Assembly (NCBI GenBank): GCA_036346225.1
Contig: JARFIW010001739.1
Span: 11,759,001 to 11,823,000, forward strand
Source: Platerodrilus igneus
Lineage: Eukaryota; Arthropoda; Insecta; Coleoptera; Lycidae
DNA: 64,000 bases
Reading direction: 5' to 3'
Shown here: positions 55,780 to 64,000 of the stretch, in pieces
How positions within the stretch are numbered: the stretch's first letter is position 1
How the letters are laid out: each line of letters begins with the position of its first letter
Made by a program: the position numbers and the translations under genes
Notes under the pieces: model-generated
Told to the model about the DNA's origin: nothing
Database searches by the model: none
Seen by the model: only the letters and a program-made list of their open reading frames with translations

Positions 55780-57060
55780 TGAGTTCAAGGAAGTTTTTTC
55801 TGAAACGTCAGGACTTACTACCAAATATGAACATAAAATAGAGTTGCATGACGGTACGCGATTCTTTAAAAAATCTTATGCAGTCCCTGTTATTTATAAG
55901 GCGGAAATCCAACGTCAAATTGACAAAATGTTGAAATGGAAAATTATTGGAAAACAACAAACGGAATGTTTCTCCGCTGGCAATGGTTAAAAAAAAGGAT
56001 GTTGCGGTGCGAATGTGTCTAGATACTCGTCATCGAAATAGTAAGATGGTTTTGGATCATGTGATTCCTCCAAAACCAGAGGAGTTGTTATTGAAATTTA
56101 CGCAGGGCGTGTATTTAACCCTATTGAATATGACCAGTTCATACTGGTAAATACCGATTGCGGTAGCGGACCAGAAGTACACTGGATTTCTCTACAACAA
56201 TACAACGTATGTTTTTAAAGTTCTGCCTTTCCGACTGGCTACGTCAGTAGCCAGTTTTCTTAGAGCGGTGGACGAAATTTTAAGTCCAGAGTTCGAATCA
56301 TTTGTTTTGGTTTATGTCGACGATTTGCTGGTATTTTCTCCGAGTGCTAATAAACATTTAGGGCATTTAGCGAGACTTATTTCTGCCTTCAAGGAAGCCA
56401 ATTTAACATTGAAATTGCGAAAATGCGTGTTTGCAAGAGGGGAAGTGAATTATTTACGCCACATGGTTTCCTCTGAGGGAATTCGTATGGATTCTGCGGG
56501 GGTGGAGACTATTAACAAAATGCCAAAACCTCGAAATCGTAAAGAACTGCAAGCATTTTTAGGGTTAGTGAATTATGAGCGACGTTTTGTAGAGAGCTTT
56601 GCAGATAAAACAATACCTTTGATGATTTAAGGAAGGGCTGTCTGTGGGAGTGGTCTGTCGTTGAACAAGGAGCTTTTGAATCTATAAAGCAGGGACATTT
56701 AGAAGTTTCGATGGTTTATCATCGGAATTTTGACCTAACGTTTTTTATACAGAGCGATAGCTCTAATTAAATAACGACGATGATCGCATGGTGATCGCAT
56801 TTGCAAGTCGGACCTTGAAGGGGGGAAATAAACTATACCGTCGCAGAGAAGGAAGCCTTGGCAGTGATATTTGCATTGCAACAATGGCGCATCTTTGTAC
56901 TGGGATAAAAATTAATAATTCAAACCGATCATGAGGCTTTATCATTTGTTATGAGCTGTCCGTTAAAAACCTCACTATTAGCTCGGTGGGCTATTTATTT
57001 ACAGGAATTTAATTTCGATACCCCATATAAGTAAGGAAAATGTTGTCGCCGACGTATTTT
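55780..57060 (+). pseudogene. Reverse transcriptase and RNase H relic of the third Gypsy element
   Basis: Blocks include HKIELHDGTRFF, a degraded fingers region, and the catalytic YVDD at 56313-56324 in LVYVDDLLVFSPS, then LRKCVFARGEVNYL and LQAFLGLVNYERRF. RNase H blocks at 56640-57060 are in several frames. The aspartates of YVDD are intact but the frame is broken many times. Confidence 0.85.
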
Positions 57061-57199
57061 CTCGTTTCCCTTTAAAGGGACCGACAAGGGCGAAACCACA
57101 CGGTTATGAAAAGGTAAAAATGATTATGATAAAATTGAGCAAAAAGTATCAAGAGTAGTTTAAAAAAGATCAAACAAGGTTAACGAAATGAAAAGAGGA

Positions 57200-58290
57200 T
57201 TAGCGGAAAAATTGATTATTTAGAAGGAAAGGATGAACTAGCAAATTCGATACAAATTGACAAGTGGTATATACTCCACGAAGGATTATTATTCCGCCGG
57301 CTCGAAGAGAGGGGTCAGTCCGGGTATCGCTTGTGTATCCCGAAATTGCATGTTAAACCGTTGATTAATCAGCAACATGCTAATATAGACATTTTGGTGC
57401 CGAAAAAACATTTACTCTCAAGCGAATAGATTTCTATTGGCCGAAGATGTACAAAAATGTTCGCCAGTATGTGTATTCTTGTGACATGTGTCAGAAAACA
57501 AAAATTTCCCCTACTACGGTGAGAACGTGTAATTTAATAATATGTTTAAAATCAGGTGATTTAGTTTCTTGCGATTTGATGGGGCCGTTGCCACCTAGCC
57601 GAGGGGGTGCTACGGTTATATTGGTATTCGTGAACGCGTTTTCACGGTAGGTAAAATTGTATACCTTAAAGCGAGCAACTGCTAGCAGTATTATTAAACG
57701 ACTTGTAAAGAATTACTCTAACGAGGTTCCAAAGACTGTATTGACAGACAAGGGGACCCACTTTAAATCAAAGTTGTGGTTAGCAACTCTTAAAGAAAAT
57801 GTGGTGGAGTGTAAACATACCTCCGTATATTTTCCACAGAGAAATTTAGTAGAGAGGGTCAATCGCAAAATAGTTCGGATTATTAGAGCGTTTTGTTTTG
57901 ATAAACATAGGAAATGGGCACATGTTCTGTTGAGGTCGAGCATTGTCTTAATTACTGTGTCCATTTATCTGCGGGGTTTACTCTCATGCTTTTGCAATTT
58001 GTACAAAGAACGGAGAATAATATGCGACAAATAATTGGATATCCTACCGTGGAAGATCCTATTTTAAAGTTCCAGGTTGGATATTGGCAACTACCTCATG
58101 GTAGGATGTTATTTAGGGCTGAACTTCGCAAACAGAAGGCAAATAAGACTTACAAACCTGTTGTTTTTAAGCAGAGTGGTTTAGTAATAGTGAAAACCCA
58201 TCCGCTCTCTTCAGCAAAAAACACCAAGATTCCTAATTTTTATTTCTTTTTGAAGGACCCTACACTATTCACTCACAAGTGAATCCAAAT
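57200..58290 (+). pseudogene. Integrase relic of the third Gypsy element
   Basis: 57365-57500 holds the zinc domain with a changed histidine part and CDMCQKTK. The core has SCDLMGPLPPSRGG, TVLTDKGTHFKSK and LVERVNRKIV with D-D-E positions. A long C-terminal extension with a basic tail runs to about 58280. Confidence 0.8.
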
Positions 58291-58499
58291 TCGTACTTGT
58301 TGCTGACTGAAGATGGTAGTCTGATTGGTCTGCAAAACGTGGTCAATTAAAAAAAAAATGTTTCCGAACCTGTGAAGGTTAATTAGCTTCAATGTTTAGC
58401 TTTTATTGTTTTTTTAGCCAGTAAGTTGTTTATACGTAGAAAGTAAGTGAAAATTGATTATCTCTGGCCCTTCAGGCCTATCGACATTCAATTTGGGAG

Positions 58500-58515
58500 G
58501 TTGTGTAGCGCGGTA

Positions 58516-58568
<53 letters not shown>

Positions 58569-59213
58569 TAAATCACACACAAAACTTCATATGTACGTGG
58601 ATCATTATAGCAGATAGTGCAGGCTCGCACCGTATGTGCTACGCAACAGAGCAGGTTAAGCAATATGAGGGCAGACAGCAATAGATACAGGTGTCTAACC
58701 GATACCTAAAAGGACTGAGCGAGAGAACTGTTAGAGTAGATGGTTTGTTAAATATTATGTTAATGGAGCAGGTGTATGAGAATGGGCGATTAATTAATTG
58801 TCTGGTATTAAGCGAGCGGATTGTGTTATAGTGCAGCAGCAGTATTGTGGTAGAAAAAGTTTAGCATGCCGCTTATACGTGTGTGCGCGACAGTTGAGTA
58901 AAACCTAGGAAATTTCCTGCTATTTCGGCTACAAGATAGAACGCATGCACCGGGCCCGAAGAGAGAAAACGTCGTGAAGAGCTTATCCAAGTTTTTATTC
59001 TGTGTCTGTAAAAGCAATTTGGTTTAAAGTAGGTTTATTAGCTGTTATGTTTCGAATCTTAGGAGGTTGCTTGTTGTACAGAAGCCTCTCATGATAATTA
59101 ATGAGTTTATACCTAGGACCCACCCTAAATTTGTGCAATTTAAATGTAAATAAACGTATGCAAGCTTTTACAAAGAACGAGTTTTAAATTAAAAGTACCC
59201 TGAGAGAGAGAGA

Positions 59214-59248
<35 letters not shown>

Positions 59249-59257
59249 CGTGTTACA
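58500..59257 (+). repeat. 3' LTR of the third Gypsy element
   Basis: 58692-59257 matches the 5' LTR segment. A purine tract at about 58490-58498 followed by tgtgtagcgcgg suggests the true start is at about 58500. A (TA)n run (58518-58566) lies in the extra part. A GA/GT run lies near its end. Confidence 0.65.
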
Positions 59258-59811
59258 GTTAGTTACGGAGAATAACTAAAAAAATTGTAGTACTATAGAG
59301 ACATTTGGAAATGTAGGAATGAGATTGTTGTTTTGAATATATTTTGGGATGTCTCAAGTTAATTTTAGGTTAGACTTGTCTTTACTCGCCCCTATACTAA
59401 TGCCTTATAGTAGATGCAATCCTCAGGCAACTCATCATTGAGATCATCTAATGCATTTGTTTTAGCGCTTTCGCTGTGTTTCTGAAGACAGGAATGCCTT
59501 AACGTGAAAAAGCTAAATGGCCTCTACAGAAAGCTATATTTTTCCAATCTTCTACTTCATTGCAGAGTCTGTCAGGGATGACATAATATGTATTGACTTT
59601 AGAAGCTGCAGTGGCGTCGAAGTTTTGAGTTACTTGACCACGTTAAATTTTTGTATTAGTTGTCTTTCGTTATCTTCAGAAAAAGCAGGATTCCGGATAA
59701 AGTATATCTTCGTTCAAAATAACATTCAGATCTTTCTCTCGTGTCGTTATACAATGCCTATGTTTGATGTAAATTAATATGAATCTTTTTAATACCATAA
59801 TTACTTTTATG
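59258..59811. other. Spacer without recognised features
   Basis: No gene or repeat recognised; the right end carries the target duplication of the foldback element (59812-59820). Confidence 0.5.
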
Positions 59812-59820
59812 TGAATACTG

Positions 59821-60740
59821 AGGTCCGTCAAGTCCCCCCGCGGTAGACCGATTTGTTCCAAAACCTAGCACCCACTTGCTTATAGCTAGCACTACCTGGC
59901 ACCAAATTTTTAGAGCTAGCACCAAAGCTGTTTCAGAAATAGGGCCAATTATATTGGGGGGGGGGGTAACTTGACGCTACTCCCCCTCAACCTCCCCCAG
60001 TGCTCTGATTTGCTTCAAAACCTAGCTCCATATAGTTTAGAGCTAGCACTAGCTAGCACTCAAGTAAGAGAACTAGCACCTTAAAAACAAGATGGCGGCA
60101 ATACTATAAAAAAATTTTGCCAGCCCCCCCCGTTGTGCGATCTTCTCGAAAATCTAGCACTTCTTTGCTTATAGCTAGTACTAGCTAGCACCAAAGTTGT
60201 AGGGGTAGCATCAAAGCCATTTCAGAAATATGGCCAATTACAGTCGCCTCCCCTCCAATGCTCCGATATACACCAAAATCTAGCACTATGCAGTCTAGAG
60301 ATAGTACAAGCAAGCACCCAAGTTAGAAAACTAGCACCTTAAAAACAAGATAGCAGCGATTCTTTACAAAAAATTTCCAGCTCAGTTGTCCGATTTGCTC
60401 CAACATCTAGCAGCTCTTTGCCTATAGCTAGCACCAGCTAGCACCAAAGTTGTAGAACTAGCACCAAAACCATTTTAGAAATATTGCCAATTATATTCGT
60501 GAGTGGGCCAACTTGACGCTAATCCCTCACCATGTAGCTTAGAGCTAGCAGCCAAGTAAGAAAGCTAACACATCAAAAACAATATGGCGGCGATTTCATA
60601 AAGAAATATTTGCCAGCCCCTCCACAGTTGTTCGATTTGCTTCAAAACTAGCACCTCTTTGCTTATAGCTAGCACCAGCTAGTACGAAAGTTCTAGAGCT
60701 AGCACCATAGCCGTTTCAGAAATGTCACCAATTATATGCG
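59821..60740 (+). repeat. Left tandem-repeat terminus of the foldback element
   Basis: The marker tttcagaaat recurs (with changes) at about 59931, 60220, 60474 and 60713, giving steps of about 289, 253 and 240 bases. Remnants of a further unit (caaaacctagcacta, ctaacaccttaaaaac) appear at 61168-61235, so the SINE at 60766 split the array. Confidence 0.85.
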
Positions 60741-60765
60741 ATTTAGTGATGGACACGAAGCGTAC

Positions 60766-61068
60766 GGGCGTCGCCGTGGATCAATGTAGTAAGTGTGAGA
60801 CTATGTATCCCAAGGTCCCGGGTTCGAATCATGACACGGCTGACTGCTTGAAAAATGGCAGGTGAGCATTTTTCACAAAAACTACGTCCTCGTTCGTATG
60901 CCAGGTTAAATGGAGGACTCGTATGTGAGTGTTGTCACGCACGTTAAAAATCCCTACCTTGCCTGGAACGGCAAGGGTTCGGCAAAATTCTAAATTTCTA
61001 GGCAACAAAAAAATCGCCTCCTGGCCAATGAGGTACCTTCGAGTAGAGAATTGGAAATGTAAATGCAC
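60766..61068 (+). mobile_element. tRNA-derived SINE inserted in the foldback element
   Basis: The B box is gggttcgaatcat; the A-box region is degraded. The body and tail match the other copies. Flanks ggacacgaagcgtac (60751-60765) and ggacacgaaccgtac (61069-61083) are a 15-bp duplication with one mismatch. Confidence 0.88.
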
Positions 61069-61165
61069 GGACACGAACCGTACCTAGGTTCGATTTGGTT
61101 CGAGGTTCGGTACAAAAAATCGAACCGAACCGTACTGAAAAGTTTTCGAACCGAACCGAACCTAG
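61069..61165. repeat. ggttcg/cgaacc palindromic simple repeat
   Basis: The left half repeats ggttcg and the right half cgaacc, so the block can fold on itself around aaaaaa at about 61121. It lies directly beside the SINE inside the foldback element. Confidence 0.75.
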
Positions 61166-61235
61166 GGCAAAACCTAGCACTAGGTAAGTTTAGTCTTGTT
61201 GTCGCTCCATTGAAAAACTAACACCTTAAAAACAC

Positions 61236-61982
61236 GGACATCATCATCATTATGTTTTCGACCTTACTTAAGGTTGGTTTGACGCAGCTCTAACTTCTTT
61301 TCTATTCTACGCTAATCTAAAACCCTTCATAACCCTTCATAACCTAAATGTCTAATAATTTGACCAATATAGCTTGGTCTAGGTCTTTCTATACTCTTCT
61401 ATCTTTTCCCTATCTCCTGGTTCTACACAAATATTAGCAACCAATATGTTTACATGATTCCCATTTATAAGGAAATGAAATATTACCTGGTTATCCCCTC
61501 CAAAAAAGGAAAAATGTTAAATTGTATGTTATGGTAAGGCTTAAACAACGAATCGTTGCCAACATGCCATACCGCTAACACGAAGAAGGTGATTATTTTA
61601 AAATTGGTGAGATACTGAGCAATTTATTATAATTGTTACTTTATAAAATTAATCACATGGTTCGATTACTGCTCGTTAGAAGAACCAAGACGAAACTTAC
61701 GAAAGCTGCAAATTGAATACTGGCGTTTAATTGATAACATAACAATCTATATCATATAACAATTCTATTGAAACATAGGTTGAAACTATTTGTGAAGGTG
61801 AAAAAATCTTATGAAAGTGTGCTGAAGTAAATCCTATTACCTTGTATTATCCACACCGGTGTTTGAAATTGTACTTCATACATATTAGTTTTAATACGCC
61901 AAAATGGTCTTCGCACATGATGAGTAGAAAAAAAGTTGTGCAAAAATCAAAATTTTACTTGAAAAGAACGCAACAATTTTAA
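61236..61982. other. Central part of the foldback element, left
   Basis: No protein, RNA gene or terminal motif recognised. Confidence 0.5.
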
Positions 61983-61990
61983 TATATTTA

Positions 61991-62295
61991 TACACATTTG
62001 ATTTTTTTTTCCAATGCTCCACCCGAAGGTACTACATTGGCCAGGAAGCGAGTTTTTTTTACCTGGAAAATTTTGAATTTTTTTGCCGAACCCTTGCTGT
62101 TCCAAGCAAGGTTGGGATCTTTAACGTGCGTAACAACACTCACACACGGAACCTCCATTTTACCTCCCATCCGAACGAGGGTGTATTTTTGTGAAAAATG
62201 CTCGCCTAACATTTTTCAAGCGGACCGTGTCGGGATTCGAACCCGGGACCTTGGGCGTAGTAGTCACACACATACCACTACGCCACGGAGCCGCC
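61991..62295 (-). mobile_element. tRNA-derived SINE with 8-bp flanking duplication
   Basis: Near-identical to the copy at 49655-49953, with an intact A box and B box on the minus strand and a T-run (A-tail) of ten at its 3' end (62001-62010). Flanks tatattta occur at 61983-61990 and 62296-62303. Confidence 0.9.
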
Positions 62296-62303
62296 TATAT
62301 TTA

Positions 62304-63179
62304 ACAACTTAAATTCAAAATACATAGAAATTAGAAGGAATTATTGATTAAGATCATATTAGTATGTGGTGTGGCAAAAAAGGGGGTGTGGACTGTATTA
62401 GGTATAGCGTATAAATAATTAAAATAAAATTGGAGTTGAATTGCCTGCGGTTAAGGGATTGAAAATTTGACTTAATCGGCTGGTAGATGGTTAAACAATA
62501 TTACATACATGCTAAACAAACACACAAAAAAAACGGACCCCTATATTCCAATTAATAAGCACTTACGTATATTTACTAGCAAGCGGTTTACAGTTGAATG
62601 TACAATTCGCTACTACGACTGGCTGCTTTATCTTTTGGAGCGTTATCAACTTCAAACCGGCCGTACTAGGAATCTGTAGTACGAATTTATGCACGAGATA
62701 ATTGCACATTTATAAATTTGCCAAACCAGTATGATTATCAGAGGTGCCTCACGTTTCAAATTTCTAACATATTTTCGGATAACATTTCAGAAAATATATT
62801 TGTAGGGTAGTACTTATATCGTTAAGGAATTTTAGAATATTATCTGTCATTTCAGAAAATATAATTAAATTTTATGGCATTTAGACACCTTCATCTAAAA
62901 TATAAATTATATCTTATAATCAACGTTTTAACGGGACATTGAGAATCCATTAAAATGTTTTTGCATTGATGAATATCTAAATGGGGATATAAACGCTAAT
63001 GTATTGTAACAATGATTACTGAAGATATCCGGCGTGTTTCATGTTCGTCTACAAGGATCTCGAAACCAGTACAACTCATTAAAAAACAACCATGAAAAAG
63101 TCAATTTGTCTAGTGACGTACTAAAGGAATGAGTGGCAACCATTACAATGGTACTTGCAAATCCTTTTAAACTACATAG
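62304..63179. other. Central part of the foldback element, right
   Basis: AT-rich, with no recognised gene; cagaaaatat recurs near 62795 and 62855. Confidence 0.5.
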
Positions 63180-63865
63180 CGATAGGTTTTGGAGCAAATT
63201 GGAGCACGGTGGAAGGGAGGCTAGCGTCAAGCCCCCCCGAATATAATTGGGTGCTAGCTTTACAACTTTGGTGCTAGCTCGTGCTAGCTACAAGCAAAGA
63301 AGTGTTAGATTTGGGGGCTGACAAACTTTTAAAAAAATCGCCGCCATCTTGTTTTTATGATGCTAGCTTTCTGACTTGGGTGCTAGCTGGTGCTAGCTCT
63401 AAGCTACATCGTGCTAGGTTTTTGAGCTAATCGGAGCACGGGGACACTAACGTTAAGCTGCCTCCGCTCCCCCTATAGTTGAGCATATTTCTGAAACGGC
63501 TTTGGTGCTAACTCTACAACTTTAATGCTGGCTATAAGCAAAAAAGTGCTTGCTTTTGGAGCAAATCGGACAACGGAAGGGCTGCCAAAATTTTTTAAAG
63601 AATTTCCGCCATCTTGTTTTTAAGGTTCTAGCTTCCTTACTTGGGTGCTAGCTCTAAGCTACATGGTGCTAGGTTTTGGAGCAAATCGGAGCACTGAAAA
63701 GGCTAGCGGCAAGTTGGCCCCCCCGAACATAGTTGGCCATATTTCTGAAACAGCTTTGGTGCTAGCTCTACAACTTTGGTGCTAGCTAGTGCTAGCTAAA
63801 GGCAAATGGGTGCTAGGTTTTGGAGCAAATCGGTCAACGCGGGGGGAGGGCAACATGACGGACCT
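63180..63865 (-). repeat. Right tandem-repeat terminus of the foldback element
   Basis: Inverted units with atttctgaaac at about 63487 and 63741, a step of 254 bases, and the same gatggcgg-type block in reverse. Confidence 0.85.
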
Positions 63866-63874
63866 TGAATATTG

Positions 63875-64000
63875 CTAAGATGTCATTTCAAAATACTGTC
63901 AAAATTACAGTCTCCAGTCTGACCAACGTTTTTTTGTAAACCACAGGCTTTTATTTTTATTTTGGAAAATTGCATTTCGTTATCAATAATAATTTATAGG
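63875..64000. other. Sequence beyond the foldback element
   Basis: Nothing recognised. Confidence 0.5.

Larger units (their letters stand above)
53463..59257 (+). mobile_element. Third Ty3/Gypsy element, badly decayed
   Basis: Two similar LTR segments (53463-54045 and 58692-59257) enclose gag, protease, reverse transcriptase, RNase H and integrase relics in order. The sequence after the 5' LTR, tgtcgcccaac, resembles the tRNA-Lys primer site (tggcgcccaac). No matching target duplication was found. The 3' LTR may begin further left, at about 58500 after aatttgggagg, in which case the 5' LTR has lost its first about 190 bases. LTRs differ at several percent of positions, so this is an old copy. 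Confidence 0.88.
59821..63865. mobile_element. Foldback (Mutator-like) element with tandem-repeat inverted termini
   Basis: The outer ends are inverted copies (aggtccgtca at the left, tgacggacct at the right) flanked by tgaatactg (59812-59820) and tgaatattg (63866-63874), a 9-bp target duplication with one mismatch. Each terminus is a tandem array of about 240-290-bp units rich in gctagcac words and containing ttaaaaacaagatggcgg: about three units at 59821-60740 and about two and a half, inverted, at 63180-63865. Such termini with 9-bp duplications are typical of Foldback elements of the Mutator superfamily. The 2.4-kb centre has no transposase, only two SINEs and unassigned sequence, so it is non-autonomous. 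Confidence 0.85.

Noticed and set aside
1..64000. CRISPR arrays, bacterial operons, riboswitches
   Set aside because: The sequence is eukaryotic. The repeats found are microsatellites, tandem units without unique spacers, or transposon parts.

Overview
The window is eukaryotic, almost certainly from an insect. It is AT-rich, has GT-AG introns, and is dominated by transposable elements of kinds found together in insect genomes: an errantivirus-like Ty3/Gypsy element with an envelope gene, mariner, pogo-like and Mutator-like DNA transposons, a Penelope-like element, R1/LOA-type and CR1/Jockey-type LINEs, tRNA-derived SINEs and a Polinton polymerase fossil. The order cannot be told from sequence alone. 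No conserved housekeeping gene was recognised, so this reads as a repeat-rich intergenic and intronic stretch.

Layout. 1-4440: a decayed CR1/Jockey-type LINE carrying a small hairpin element, an antisense relic of a macrodomain/zinc-finger module, a SINE copy and a Polinton-type DNA polymerase B relic. 8057-9244: a long hairpin repeat split by the 3' end of an R1/LOA-type LINE, with a 14-bp target duplication. 9300-9970: a small two-exon gene with a frameshift. 10190-11620: short dispersed and tandem repeats. 12312-23197: one split gene, reconstructed here from phase-consistent splice sites, encoding a Mutator-like transposase fused to a YqaJ-type exonuclease. Its 6.9-kb third intron holds nested palindromes with a Penelope-like element at the centre. 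23100-30250: LINE and transposase relics in otherwise featureless AT-rich DNA.

30253-46020 is a three-level nest. An old Ty3/Gypsy relic was hit just inside its gag by an errantivirus-like element (30268-45150, target duplication cccg). That element was later hit in its env tail by a younger Ty3/Gypsy element (37831-44398, target duplication ttat). The youngest element carries, after integrase, an intact reading frame for a TARG1/OARD1-like macrodomain followed by a CCCH zinc finger. A second, degraded copy of this module lies at 2080-2345. I consider this the most notable content of the window.

46060-64000: pogo-like and mariner relics, a CCA/CAA repeat, a possible first exon of a secreted peptide, three SINEs, an R1/LOA-type LINE that lost its 3' half, a third and badly decayed Ty3/Gypsy element (53463-59257), and a 4-kb foldback element (59821-63865) with tandem-repeat inverted termini and a 9-bp target duplication typical of the Mutator/Foldback group.

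Links between parts: the SINEs share about 30 nt near their 3' end with the LINE tail at 8371-9187, so that LINE family probably mobilised them. The errantivirus-like element has open gag and env frames but has lost reverse transcriptase and RNase H. All identifications come from reading the sequence and family knowledge; no database search was run.
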